Source of the DNA: Methanocalculus natronophilus
GTDB taxonomy: Archaea > Halobacteriota > Methanomicrobia > Methanomicrobiales > Methanocorpusculaceae
Length of the DNA stretch: 64,000 nucleotides
Reading direction: 5' to 3'
Assembly (NCBI RefSeq): GCF_038751955.1
Contig: NZ_JBCEXH010000002.1
Coordinates: 124,001-188,000, forward strand
Positions 1 to 8,018 of this stretch are shown one piece after another. Under the pieces are notes generated by a model. The model made no database searches. It was not told the DNA's origin and saw only the letters and a list, made by a program, of their open reading frames with translations. Within the stretch, counting starts at the first letter, position 1, and the number at the start of each line of letters is the position of its first letter. The position numbers and the translations under genes were made by a program.

Positions 1-111
1 CTCTTTGCCGACATCAATTGCGGTGAAGCTGATCCCTTTCTTTGAGAGGTAAGCCTTGACCATCGCACAGTACGGACACCGCTCGGTTGTGTAGACGGTG
101 ATTGTCTCCAT
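1..111 (-). CDS. Glutaredoxin-like protein (N-terminal part, runs off the window)
   Basis: The 37 codons read METITVYTTERC followed by PYC and a typical thioredoxin-fold first helix and second strand. The CPYC redox motif near residue 12 is the classical dithiol glutaredoxin active site, so a role as a small cytosolic thiol-disulfide reductant is likely. The start is the only ATG here and is preceded on the minus strand by AGAAGGT. The C-terminal half, including the cis-Pro and GG motifs, lies outside the window, so a NrdH- or Mtt-type small redoxin cannot be told apart from a true glutaredoxin. Confidence 0.8.
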   Translation of the reverse strand, partial: METITVYTTERCPYCAMVKAYLSKKGISFTAIDVGKE

Positions 112-160
112 ACCTTCTGGATTGAATTCCCACTACATTATGCTTTGGCTTCCGGGAACC

Positions 161-1180
161 TCAGTCATCCGCACCTGATGCCCTGCCGATCTCCTGGACC
201 GCGATCTGATACCCCCCTATCATGAGAGAGAGGAGGAGCGGGCCAAGGATGAACCCGACAATACCCATCACAGCCATACCTCCAAAGAACCCGATGAAGA
301 TGATAACAGGGTGGATCTCAACCCTCTTCCCCATGAGAACCGGGCGGAGGTAGATGTCGGTGAAGACACAGAGGACCGGATAGCCGACAAAGATGATCAG
401 GAGAAGTGCACGGAAATCACCAATCGAGAGTGCATAGACTGCAAGGAATCCCAGGATAAAGACCGGGCCAAGGAATGGAATAAGGGCAAAAAGTCCGCAG
501 AGAACCGAGTAGAAAAAGATATGCTCAAACCCGAGTATCCAGAAGAAGGGGATCGCAAGGATGAAGGTAAGAATCGCAATAGAGACGTGAACAACATAGA
601 TCGAGTAGAGCGTATCATACACCCGCTGCCAGATAACCAGGATATTGTCGCGGGAGGCGGCCGGGATCATCCTGTTGACATCCGCTTTGATGCCCGGGCC
701 TGAATAGATAAGGATGGAGAGCGAGAGGATAAAGAGGAGGAGCTGGACTGCCGCTCCCGGGATCATCGAGAGATACACATAGATTGCATCCTGAATGGAG
801 AGGAGGAGGTTATTTATCATATCATCCAGACCGAGGGTGTCTATCTCAACGGGGAGTTCGGCCATCAGGCTCGGCTGCAGACCTTCAAGAATACTTGAAA
901 TAATGCCAATCAGGTAATCCATATTATCATATAATACAGAAAATGTGAACACAACAGCAGAAAAGCCGAGCAGCACGACACCACTGGTAAGGAAAAAAGC
1001 CGACAGTGCAGGCGTGATCCGCCTGGAGAGATATTCCTGAGCGGGGATGAGGACAACGGCAAGCGAGAGTGCAAAAACAACAACCTTAACAAGCGGGAAG
1101 AACGCCAGAAACGTAATCAGCGCTATAAGGGCAACAACAAAGAGAGAGACGCGATCAATAGATCCCCACTGAAACCCCAT
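161..1180 (-). CDS. AI-2E family (UPF0118) multi-spanning membrane transporter
   Basis: A 339-residue, very hydrophobic protein with an N-terminal pair of membrane helices, a more polar region around residues 85-135, and a dense C-terminal set of helices. The region after residue 200 (AIPFFWILGFEHIFFYSVLCG and ALIPFLGPVFILG) matches the conserved core of the AI-2E/PerM exporter family. Family members move autoinducer, Na+ or unknown solutes; the substrate cannot be read here. Length is normal for the family. It is transcribed alone on the minus strand, between the glutaredoxin and the rubrerythrin gene, with a gap on either side. Confidence 0.85.
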   Translation of the reverse strand: MGFQWGSIDRVSLFVVALIALITFLAFFPLVKVVVFALSLAVVLIPAQEYLSRRITPALSAFFLTSGVVLLGFSAVVFTFSVLYDNMDYLIGIISSILEGLQPSLMAELPVEIDTLGLDDMINNLLLSIQDAIYVYLSMIPGAAVQLLLFILSLSILIYSGPGIKADVNRMIPAASRDNILVIWQRVYDTLYSIYVVHVSIAILTFILAIPFFWILGFEHIFFYSVLCGLFALIPFLGPVFILGFLAVYALSIGDFRALLLIIFVGYPVLCVFTDIYLRPVLMGKRVEIHPVIIFIGFFGGMAVMGIVGFILGPLLLSLMIGGYQIAVQEIGRASGADD

Positions 1181-1266
1181 TGTTATGCATAGTACCGGGA
1201 ATTTATAAAAAGGCTTTGTATTCCAGCCACGCTGGACGTGGAAAAAGAGAGGGGTTGGTGTGTACG

Positions 1267-1767
1267 CTATTCAACCGGCAGGAAGCTTATCCCCGGAACC
1301 CCGCAGATCGGACATTTCTCCGGAACCGTGCCAAGTGCAACATTTCCACAGACCGGGCAGAGCCTGACATCGCCTGCAGGAAGATCGCTTCCTTTTGAGA
1401 CAGCGTCAACCGCCTCTTTGTAGAGGCCGGCATGCACCTCTTCTGCCTTCATCGCATGGGTGAAGGTGATCTCTGCATCTTTTCTTCCTTCTTCCTGCGC
1501 ACGCCTGATAAATTCAGGGTACATCTCCATGAACTCGTGGGTCTCACCCTCGATTCCGCCTTTGAGGTTCTCCTCGGTTGTACGGATCAGTCCTGCAACC
1601 CTGAGGAGCCTGCGGGCATGAATCTCTTCAGCCAGCGAAGCGGCACGGAAGAGCCGGGCGACCTGTGCATACCCCTCTTCCTTTGCTTTCTCAGCAAATA
1701 TCGCATATTTTCTGTTTGCCTGCGACTCGCCTGCAAAGGCTTCCATGATATCCTGTTCTGTTGCCAT
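1267..1767 (-). CDS. rbr: Rubrerythrin
   Basis: 166 residues with the standard two-part rubrerythrin layout. The N-terminal ferritin-like four-helix domain has the diiron ligands in ESQANRKY, EEIHARR and, after the repeat, EEVHAGLY. The C-terminal rubredoxin-like domain has CPVC and CPIC pairs near residues 137-155. Rubrerythrins reduce hydrogen peroxide in anaerobes using electrons from rubredoxin or NADH. The ATG is preceded by GAGGT at good spacing. It is divergent from radC, with about 90 bp between, and belongs with the oxygen-defence genes at 3.2-4.7 kb. Confidence 0.96.
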   Translation of the reverse strand: MATEQDIMEAFAGESQANRKYAIFAEKAKEEGYAQVARLFRAASLAEEIHARRLLRVAGLIRTTEENLKGGIEGETHEFMEMYPEFIRRAQEEGRKDAEITFTHAMKAEEVHAGLYKEAVDAVSKGSDLPAGDVRLCPVCGNVALGTVPEKCPICGVPGISFLPVE

Positions 1768-1857
1768 ACCTCTTCAATAGCCCCGGATGGTAAAAAATGT
1801 TTTGGAGATTCCGAACGACATCCTTAATCCCGGATACAAAGATACAGATATCTCACT

Positions 1858-2538
1858 ATGAACATGCAGCCGGTTGCACGCCTGATACGCGAGACGCCTG
1901 TGATCGACAGGCCGCGGGAGCGGATAAAAGCACGTGGTGCAGAAACGCTCTCCAATAACGAGCTCATCGCCGCGATCATCGGCAGAGGTGTGCGTGGCCG
2001 GGATGTCACGGCCCTTTCGCGGGACATCTGCAGCAGCCTTGATGAAAAAGGGCTTGCCATCTCGTGCAGTGATCTTGTCAGCATACCCGGTGTCGGTGAA
2101 GCAAAAGCCTGCCAGCTCCTGGCGGCATTCGAACTTGCCCGCCGCTACCAGGCTACATCACACCGGCCGAAGATCACCTCCCCTGAAGATACGCTCCCCT
2201 TTGCCGAGGAGATCAGGTGTGAGCAGCAGGAGCATGTCATCTGCCTCAGCTTAAACGGTGCCCACGAGCTTATCCGCAAAAGAGAAGTGACAAAAGGTAT
2301 TCTGAACCAGAGCCAGATCCACCCCCGCGAAGTCTTTGCAGATCCGATCACCGATCGGGCAGCGTCAATCATTTTGATCCATAACCACCCGTCAGGAAAC
2401 GTGACACCGAGTGCGGACGACATCGCGGTGACGAAGAAGCTCGCGGAGGCTGGCGAGATCCTCGGGATCCGCTTAATCGATCATATCATCGTCTCGGAAC
2501 GCGGCTTCTGTTCACTTCACGGAGAGGGATACTTCTGA
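1858..2538 (+). CDS. radC: RadC family JAMM-domain protein
   Basis: 226 residues, full length for RadC. The N-terminal half holds a UPF0758 helix-hairpin-helix segment (SIPGVGEAKACQLLAA near residue 75). The C-terminal half is the JAB/MPN-type metalloprotease fold with the Zn-binding signature HNHPSG..TPS.DD near residues 178-192. RadC proteins are named for DNA repair, but that role is disputed in bacteria, so the function should be treated as unknown. The 3' end overlaps the convergent flavoprotein gene by 27 bp. Confidence 0.93.
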   Translation: MNMQPVARLIRETPVIDRPRERIKARGAETLSNNELIAAIIGRGVRGRDVTALSRDICSSLDEKGLAISCSDLVSIPGVGEAKACQLLAAFELARRYQATSHRPKITSPEDTLPFAEEIRCEQQEHVICLSLNGAHELIRKREVTKGILNQSQIHPREVFADPITDRAASIILIHNHPSGNVTPSADDIAVTKKLAEAGEILGIRLIDHIIVSERGFCSLHGEGYF

Positions 2539-3135
2539 TTTTGCCACTTTGACCGCTTCCCCAAGCGATCGTCCCTTCAGATAGGCCTCTTCCAGGAGTT
2601 CCGGCCTGGTTTTGATATCCAGAATAGTGTCCATATCATCTCTCAACAGGGAGTCATGGAGCGGACAGTCGATGATCTCACCAAACGCGTGCATCGTCTG
2701 GAGGAGTCCGGCAAAGAGATTCTTCACATTCATCCCGGCAATCGAGAGGAGGAGCATCCGCCGGATCTTTCTCTGATCAGGCGTGATGAGAGGATCGTTT
2801 CGCTCATATTTTGCCATATAAAAGACCTGGAACCGATCAAGAAATGATTTGAGGGCGCCTGGAACGCCCATCGTCATGACAGGGGTTGCAACAATCAGGC
2901 CGTCTGCGAGACGCACCATATCATAATACTCCTGCATCTCATCCTTTATTGCACAGGCGGGCTTTGTTTTGCATGCAAATATCTCCATGCAGGGTTTTAC
3001 CTGGAGCGACGGCACACGAACAAGATCAACAGTACATCCGGCATCTTCTGCCCCGCGTATTGCTTCGTCAAGCAAAATTTCAGTATTGCCTCCTCTTTTC
3101 GGGCTGCCAAGCAGTGCTACAAGACGACATTCCAT
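2512..3135 (-). CDS. NADPH-dependent FMN reductase / flavodoxin-fold protein
   Basis: 207 residues. The N-terminus LVALLGSPKRGGNTEILLDEA is the phosphate-binding loop of the FMN_red/iron-sulfur flavoprotein family, and TPVMTMGVPGALKSFLDRF is its second flavin-contact segment. Cysteines near residues 49-61 (CMEIFAC..KPAC) sit where iron-sulfur flavoproteins carry their cluster, but the spacing is C-x6-C-x5-C instead of the compact C-x2-C-x2-C. An Fe-S cluster is therefore doubtful. One of five related flavoproteins in the window. Physiological partner unknown. Confidence 0.85.
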   Translation of the reverse strand: MECRLVALLGSPKRGGNTEILLDEAIRGAEDAGCTVDLVRVPSLQVKPCMEIFACKTKPACAIKDEMQEYYDMVRLADGLIVATPVMTMGVPGALKSFLDRFQVFYMAKYERNDPLITPDQRKIRRMLLLSIAGMNVKNLFAGLLQTMHAFGEIIDCPLHDSLLRDDMDTILDIKTRPELLEEAYLKGRSLGEAVKVAKSEVSLSVK

Positions 3136-3210
3136 GGAACCAGTGTGAGAATACGAAAATATAAACCTGTGCTTTTCCGAAGAACCCCCCGATTCGTCAC
3201 CTTCACAATG

Positions 3211-3220
3211 ATTATATATT
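3211..3220 (+). promoter_or_regulatory. TATA box of the oxygen-defence operon
   Basis: ATTATATATT lies 34-43 nt before the ATG at 3254, leaving space for a transcription start near 3243 and a short leader holding GGTGAT as ribosome binding site. It is the clearest box A in this part of the window. Confidence 0.6.
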
Positions 3221-3253
3221 TGCCTGACCCATTCTCACTTTGGTGATAGACTG

Positions 3254-3496
3254 ATGTCTAATCCAGATGAACGAAGTGAAATAGTGAAAGCTGGAACAAC
3301 AGCAAAGCCTGGAAAGTACGTCTGTATTGACTGCGGTGCAGAGATGACACTCGCAAAGGTCGAGGAGGACCTCAGAAAATGCCCGACCTGTGAGTGTGCA
3401 GAATACCAGTGTTTCCCAATGACCCACATCCGGCCGGACGTCAAGACTGCTGACGATGTGAACAACCCTCCAAAACGCGGCGAATCAAATCTTTAA
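3254..3496 (+). CDS. Small zinc-ribbon protein
   Basis: 80 residues with two CxxC knuckles, CIDCGAEM near residue 24 and CPTCECAEYQC near residue 49, typical of a zinc ribbon or rubredoxin-like metal site. Similar small zinc-ribbon proteins occur in other methanogens; no enzymatic role is known to me. It heads a run of redox genes (desulforedoxin, AhpD-like protein, peroxiredoxin), which suggests a part in oxygen or peroxide response. GGTGATAG lies in front of the ATG. The extra CEC could make this a redox-active rather than purely structural site. Confidence 0.8.
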   Translation: MSNPDERSEIVKAGTTAKPGKYVCIDCGAEMTLAKVEEDLRKCPTCECAEYQCFPMTHIRPDVKTADDVNNPPKRGESNL

Positions 3497-3498
3497 AC

Positions 3499-3518
3499 CC
3501 TGCAGATTGTTCTGCAGG
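3499..3518 (+). other. Hairpin between zinc-ribbon and desulforedoxin genes
   Basis: CCTGCAG, six-base loop, CTGCAGG: a perfect 7-bp stem beginning three bases after the stop codon. There is no T-run after it, so it is more likely an mRNA processing or stabilising element than a terminator. Confidence 0.4.
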
Positions 3519-3562
3519 AGTGCACAGCGTTTGGGAGAGGAACAACCAGAGGGTGATAATTT

Positions 3563-3688
3563 ATGGTGAATGTAACCGATGAGGGGCAGGTCTTCGACTG
3601 TGAGATCTGCGGAAATGTCGTTATGGTAAAGGAAGTGGGTGGCGGCGAGCTGATCTGCTGCGGCCAGCCCATGGAACTGCAGGAGTGA
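3563..3688 (+). CDS. Desulforedoxin-type protein (41 aa)
   Basis: A 41-residue protein beginning [20 protein letters not shown] and ending [10 protein letters not shown]. The CxxC plus CC pattern is the Fe(S-Cys)4 site of desulforedoxin, otherwise found as the N-terminal domain of class I desulfoferrodoxin (superoxide reductase). Free-standing desulforedoxins are electron carriers of about 36 residues. GGGTGAT lies at good spacing before the ATG. It sits between the zinc-ribbon gene and the AhpD-like gene, so an electron-donor role in peroxide or superoxide reduction is plausible. No superoxide reductase catalytic domain follows it. Confidence 0.88.
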   Translation: MVNVTDEGQVFDCEICGNVVMVKEVGGGELICCGQPMELQE

Positions 3689-3694
3689 TTGCTG

Positions 3695-4048
3695 ATGGGC
3701 AGACAGGCTGATGACCTGAAGAGCCTCGAAGAGAAGATAGGCAAAGTCCCGGTCTTCTTCCGCGAACTGATGAAGACCGAGCCTGATATGGCTGAGATGG
3801 TCTTGAAGTTCGATCAGCATATCTGGGCAGACGGCGCACTTGACCGGAAGACAAAGAAGGTGCTGGCAATTGCAATAGCAGCCGCTCTCCGCGACGAGCA
3901 TGCGGTTCGTGCCCAGATGGCAGGCGCAAAGAAACTCGGCGTGACCAGAGAGCAGATCGAGGAGGGGCTCCGGGTCACCTTCATGCTCTCCGGTATGCCC
4001 GCATATGTCCATGGCAAGAGTGCCATGGAAGAAATTATGAAGGAGTGA
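3695..4048 (+). CDS. Carboxymuconolactone decarboxylase (AhpD-like) family protein
   Basis: 117 residues when started at ATG 3695, which has GGAGTGA from the preceding stop region as ribosome binding site; a TTG six bases upstream is too close to that site. The helical core (LDRKTKKVLAIAIAAALRDEHAVRAQMAGAKKLGVTREQIEEGLR) fits the CMD/AhpD fold. The redox CxxC of AhpD is absent, so it is not an obvious disulfide reductant; only the acidic/His part of the proton relay (DEHA) is recognisable. Overlaps the peroxiredoxin start in TGATG, implying co-translation. Confidence 0.85.
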   Translation: MGRQADDLKSLEEKIGKVPVFFRELMKTEPDMAEMVLKFDQHIWADGALDRKTKKVLAIAIAAALRDEHAVRAQMAGAKKLGVTREQIEEGLRVTFMLSGMPAYVHGKSAMEEIMKE

Positions 4049-4734
4049 TGGCTTGTATGTGCGAAGACATGGATATGTTCTGTGAATGTGATTGTGAATG
4101 TGAGCAGGTGATGCCGAAGATCGGCGAGGAGGCACCTGATTTTGAGGCGGTAACAACCCACGGACCGATGAAACTCTCGGATTTTAAGGATAAGAAGTGG
4201 GTCGTCCTCTTCTCGCACCCCGCTGACTTCACACCGGTCTGCACGACCGAATTCATGGCGCTTTCTGCGGCAGAACCCGAGTTTCAGGAACTCAATGCCC
4301 AGCTTGTCGGTCTCTCCATCGACAGCATCCACTCTCATCTCGCATGGGTCCGGAATGTCAAAGAGAAGATGGGCGTTGAGATTCCATTCCCGATCATCGC
4401 AGACCTGGACATGAAGGTCGCATCCTTATTCGGGATGGTCCATCCTGGCCAGAGTACAACTGCCGCTGTTCGTGCCGTCTTCTATATTGACCCGAAGATG
4501 AAGATCCGGGGGATCCTGTATTACCCGCTCTCAAACGGCCGCTACATCCCGGAACTGATCCGTCTCCTAAAAGCATTCCAGACGAGCGATACCCACGGTG
4601 TCGCAACTCCTGCCAACTGGCAGCCCGGAGACAAGGTTGTTGTACCTGCTCCAAAGACTGTCGGGGAGATGAAGATCCGTGATGGCGAAGAGTATGAATG
4701 CAAGGACTGGTATCTCTGCCTCAAGCAGATCTAA
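4048..4734 (+). CDS. 1-Cys (Prx6-type) peroxiredoxin with Cys-rich N-terminal extension
   Basis: 228 residues. The Prx6-type core begins at MPKIGEEAPDF (residue 22). The peroxidatic cysteine is Cys65 in PADFTPVCTTEF, and the long C-terminal domain typical of archaeal Prx6 follows. If translation starts at ATG 4048, overlapping the AhpD-like stop and preceded by AAGGAG, the protein gains a 21-residue leader with six cysteines (3, 5, 12, 14, 16, 18). Starting at the internal ATG 4111 would remove it; that site also has AGGTG nearby. Reduces peroxides; last gene before a T-run. Confidence 0.92.
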   Translation: MACMCEDMDMFCECDCECEQVMPKIGEEAPDFEAVTTHGPMKLSDFKDKKWVVLFSHPADFTPVCTTEFMALSAAEPEFQELNAQLVGLSIDSIHSHLAWVRNVKEKMGVEIPFPIIADLDMKVASLFGMVHPGQSTTAAVRAVFYIDPKMKIRGILYYPLSNGRYIPELIRLLKAFQTSDTHGVATPANWQPGDKVVVPAPKTVGEMKIRDGEEYECKDWYLCLKQI

Positions 4735-4737
4735 CCC

Positions 4738-4745
4738 TTTTTTTT
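4738..4745 (+). terminator. Oligo-T terminator of the peroxiredoxin operon
   Basis: Eight consecutive T starting three bases after the peroxiredoxin stop codon. U-rich tracts without strong hairpins are the usual archaeal termination signal. Confidence 0.55.
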
Positions 4746-4790
4746 GATTTATTCCAAATACCCGGATAGTTAGAAGGAGCTCTGCTACCA

Positions 4791-5372
4791 GTGTGCTCAC
4801 GCTATACCATTATCGGGACAGCAATTTTTGCAGAACGCTTTTCTCACCCATTTCTGCGCCCCCGGTACAATGCTGCTCCAGGACAGAACCTTCCGGTCAT
4901 CACAGAACACGGCCTCCGGGAAGCGGGATTTGGGATCATCCGCCATGATGGAAGGCGCCTGATCAACCAGAGGATAGAGAGGGTGAGAGAAAAGGGCATT
5001 TCCGGAAGCGACCCGTGCCTCATCCCTGCAAGCGGATTTTATGAATGGAAGAGCGAAGGGGCGAGGAGACAGCCATACTACTTCTCTCTCCCGGGCCGTG
5101 AACTCTTCTGTTTTGCCGGGGTCCTGGATACGGCAGGAGATGCGTTTGCTATCGTCACCAGGCAGGCAACTGATCCCGTCAGCAGGATCCATCCACGTAT
5201 GCCGTTCATCCTTGATGCCTGGAGCGAGGAGGAATGGCTCCGGGGAAGAGAGCCGGAACCAGCACCTGATCTGATCACCATGATCGCGGTTTCCCTGGAT
5301 ATCAACGACCCTGCTGCACCCGATGACCCCGCCCTGATCCGGCCTGCTTTCCACAACCACACCTGGTGGTGA
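4791..5372 (+). CDS. SRAP/HMCES (YedK) abasic-site DNA-binding protein
   Basis: 193 residues. A GTG start gives MCSRYT, placing the essential Cys at position 2 as in all SRAP proteins, where Met removal exposes it for thiazolidine crosslinking to abasic sites in single-stranded DNA. Further family motifs are YNAAPGQ (residue 27), PASGFYEW (residue 79, catalytic Glu) and IHPRMP (catalytic His). A ribosome binding site AAGGAG lies upstream. The protein shields abasic sites during replication. It is monocistronic, convergent with the glutamine synthetase gene. Confidence 0.95.
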   Translation: MCSRYTIIGTAIFAERFSHPFLRPRYNAAPGQNLPVITEHGLREAGFGIIRHDGRRLINQRIERVREKGISGSDPCLIPASGFYEWKSEGARRQPYYFSLPGRELFCFAGVLDTAGDAFAIVTRQATDPVSRIHPRMPFILDAWSEEEWLRGREPEPAPDLITMIAVSLDINDPAAPDDPALIRPAFHNHTWW

Positions 5373-5388
5373 GGAGTACGGTGACGCA

Positions 5389-6894
5389 CTATCGTATATG
5401 CGTATACTCTTCGACTATAGCCTTGATCTCTTTCTCTTTCCCATAGATCCGTTCACTTAAACCGCGATCCTGGAACTCCAGAAGCTGCCCCATCACCGAA
5501 TCTATGACTGCAGGCGGGAAGACACCGCCATTCTCAAAGACGGAGCGTTTCAGGGAGAGGGCGTCTGCGGATTCGACACATGAAGCAGGCAGTCTCTCGA
5601 GTGATTTGATTTTTTCTGCATTCTTTGGATCATAGACGCTTCCGTCAATATAGAGATCCCGTGCACGGTCAAGGGCATCCGGCATCTGCAGGCCGTGGAG
5701 ACAGGCAAGAACAAGCCCCGCACCCGTCAGGTACACATCTGCTGACCCGTCAGGTATACGGAGCTCTATCGTCTGTTTTGCTATCTTTCTTGTATGATCA
5801 GGAGGTGCAGACGGATTTGCATCGCGGATCATCTCCCCGTTGCTGGTCCAGCCAAGCGGAACCCGGACAACAACAGACCGGTTCCGGTCACCCCAGCAGA
5901 CGTTCGTTGGTGCCTCCTGGTGGGGAACAAGCCGGAGGTAGGAGGTGGGTATGGTGTTGCCAAACGCCGTCAGGGCGCCTGAGCAGTCCAGAAGACCAGC
6001 GATCATCTTTTTTGCCGTATCAGAGAGTTTACCATCCCTGACCATCAGGTTCACCCCGTCCCTGACCGCCATCATATGGAAATGAAGTCCTGATCCAGCC
6101 TTTCCGATGGTAATCTTTGGGGCAAAACTGATCTGAACCCCATACTGCTCACCGAGCATCCGGACAATCCATTTTGCGATGATCAGCTGGTCAACCGCCT
6201 CTTCAACCGGTACCGGGAGGAACTCGATCTCATGCTGTTCATAGAGGGTTCCGTTCTGGGTGAAGCAGCCAACTTCGGCATGACCGTACTTCACCTTTCC
6301 TCCGGCACGGGCAACAAGGCGGAGAGCCTCCACCCTGAACGCCTCAAACTGCGTAAAGGGCCGGGACTCGTGGTACCCCCGCTGGTCACTGACCGGATAG
6401 AGCGGATCGGGCTCTGAGATCACATAATATTCAAGCTCTGCCAGCGCATGAAAATCTGATCCGGTCTCCTCCCTGAAGCGCTGGTGCGCCTTTCTCAGGA
6501 TATAGGACGGATCACTCTCCAGTGGTTTTCCCTCGCTTGTATAAAACGAGCAGAGGATCTCAAGTGTCTGTACCTCTGCAAATGGGTTGATAAATGCGGT
6601 CCGGTATTTTGGGATCACATAGAGATCGCTTGATCCAGCCTCGATACAGGAGAAGAGCTGTGAGCCGTCGATACGTTCCCCATCCGTTAAAATCGACTCC
6701 AGGTGATCCAGGCCCGTGATCACAAAATTGAGTGTTTTGAGACGGCCGTCCTCCCCGGCATATCGGAAATTCAGCATCTCAATGCCGCGCTCCCGCACAA
6801 AGCGGATCAGATCCTCCCTGGTGAATTCTGCTGGTGGTTTGTTAAGAAAACGGACTATTTCGTTTGGATTGAGGTCAGTTCCGACAGTCTCCAT
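5389..6894 (-). CDS. Glutamine synthetase family protein
   Basis: 501 residues from ATG 6894. An upstream in-frame ATG at 6948 lies inside the likely TATA box and would add a residue stretch unlike the family. The GS beta-grasp domain covers roughly residues 30-125 (NFRYAGEDGRLKTLNF), and the catalytic domain the rest. Metal/ATP motifs seen are ELEYYVI, the GSGLHFHM glutamate/ammonia loop and NRSVVVRVP. It is longer than canonical archaeal GlnA (about 440 residues) and divergent, so ammonia assimilation is the default guess, but another gamma-glutamyl ligase activity is possible. Confidence 0.88.
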   Translation of the reverse strand: METVGTDLNPNEIVRFLNKPPAEFTREDLIRFVRERGIEMLNFRYAGEDGRLKTLNFVITGLDHLESILTDGERIDGSQLFSCIEAGSSDLYVIPKYRTAFINPFAEVQTLEILCSFYTSEGKPLESDPSYILRKAHQRFREETGSDFHALAELEYYVISEPDPLYPVSDQRGYHESRPFTQFEAFRVEALRLVARAGGKVKYGHAEVGCFTQNGTLYEQHEIEFLPVPVEEAVDQLIIAKWIVRMLGEQYGVQISFAPKITIGKAGSGLHFHMMAVRDGVNLMVRDGKLSDTAKKMIAGLLDCSGALTAFGNTIPTSYLRLVPHQEAPTNVCWGDRNRSVVVRVPLGWTSNGEMIRDANPSAPPDHTRKIAKQTIELRIPDGSADVYLTGAGLVLACLHGLQMPDALDRARDLYIDGSVYDPKNAEKIKSLERLPASCVESADALSLKRSVFENGGVFPPAVIDSVMGQLLEFQDRGLSERIYGKEKEIKAIVEEYTHIR

Positions 6895-6951
6895 GTACCA
6901 GTAGGGTACGATAAAACCGGTTAAAATCCTTGGTTTATGCCAGAGCATGTT

Positions 6952-6959
6952 TTTTTAAA
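6952..6959 (-). promoter_or_regulatory. TATA-like box of the glutamine synthetase family gene
   Basis: On the minus strand TTTAAAAAA lies about 60 nt before the ATG at 6894, which places transcription start near 6928. A partial GGTN-N6-TACC dyad at 6905-6918 lies just downstream (see findings). Confidence 0.4.
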
Positions 6960-7039
6960 CACCAGGTAGGAAGCTACGTTCTCCCGACACCCCCCGCCGA
7001 CCAGCAAGGGTTATTAACTCAAGCACCAACCCTCAACAG

Positions 7040-7963
7040 ATGCTCGAACAATATAAAGGGTGCCTCCTTGGGGCGGCGCTCGGAGATGCACTCGGCATGC
7101 CGAATGAGACTGCACCTCCCCGCCTTCATGCACCCATGCGGGGGTTTCGAAAGGCATACAAAGGCCATCCAAATGACACGCTTGCACCTGGCCAGTATAC
7201 CGACGATACCCAGATCATGCTCATGGCCGGAAGGCTTGTCGCTGACAGGGAATTTTCTGAAGATGCATATGCAGCGGAACTCGGTGAACTATCCCGGACC
7301 GGAAGGCTCAGATTTCCTGACAGTGCAATCCATGCCTTCTGCGAACGTTTAAAAGACAGGCCCTGGAAAGATGCGGCAGTCAATTCCACAACCTCAGGAT
7401 GTGTACCTCTTGCAGTCCCCTTTGCACTTGCCTACACAGATGTTATCGAGTGCACCGAACGCGCGATCATCGCATCCAGTGTCACCCACACCCATCCCGG
7501 CGCCCTTGCCGGCACGGTTACCATCGCCACGCTCATCCGTTCTACCCTTGAGGGGGACAGAGATCCGCTTATGCGTGCAGCAGAAGCTGCATTGAGGGAG
7601 GATGAACTCCTTGGCGTCAGGGTAAAGGAAGCCATCCGTCTCGCCGGGGAGGAGGGGATCAGCATCCAGGGAGCATATGAACGTCTTGGAAGCGACAGCG
7701 CCGTCTACCAGACAATACCTTTGGCCATCTTCTTTGCGGCACGGGTACAGGATCCCGACAAACTGCTCGTCATCTCATCCCAGGCAGGAGGAAACGCTGA
7801 TACCATCGCATATATCTGTGGTGCATACATCGGTGCGAAGCTTGGCAAGATCGCACTTCCAACTGATCTGCTCACCCAGCTCGAATCGCGCGATCAGATT
7901 GAACAGCTTGCAACCGGGCTTCTGAGGCGCTCAGGAAGGTCCGTTCCCGGTGGAGCCGAGTGA
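7040..7963 (+). CDS. ADP-ribosylglycohydrolase (DraG/ARH) family protein
   Basis: 307 residues, normal for the family. The N-terminal motif KGCLLGAALGDALGMP, the acidic metal-binding segment YTDDTQIML near residue 54, and the C-terminal QAGGNADTIA (residue 249) are the dinuclear Mg2+ ligands of DraG-type hydrolases that remove ADP-ribose from proteins. In diazotrophs DraG reactivates nitrogenase; no DraT or nif genes are in the window, so the target is unknown. A TATA-like GTTATTAAC about 25 nt before the ATG suggests a leaderless message. Confidence 0.92.
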   Translation: MLEQYKGCLLGAALGDALGMPNETAPPRLHAPMRGFRKAYKGHPNDTLAPGQYTDDTQIMLMAGRLVADREFSEDAYAAELGELSRTGRLRFPDSAIHAFCERLKDRPWKDAAVNSTTSGCVPLAVPFALAYTDVIECTERAIIASSVTHTHPGALAGTVTIATLIRSTLEGDRDPLMRAAEAALREDELLGVRVKEAIRLAGEEGISIQGAYERLGSDSAVYQTIPLAIFFAARVQDPDKLLVISSQAGGNADTIAYICGAYIGAKLGKIALPTDLLTQLESRDQIEQLATGLLRRSGRSVPGGAE

Positions 7964-8018
7964 TACGGTACCCCCTCCGGGGTAAAACCCTTTATTCAGG
8001 CTCTGCAAGATAGCATGT

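Noticed and set aside
3485-4156. Open frame of 223 codons on the minus strand opposite the oxygen-defence operon
   Set aside because: Spans the antisense of three recognised genes; His/Cys/Leu-rich shadow composition.
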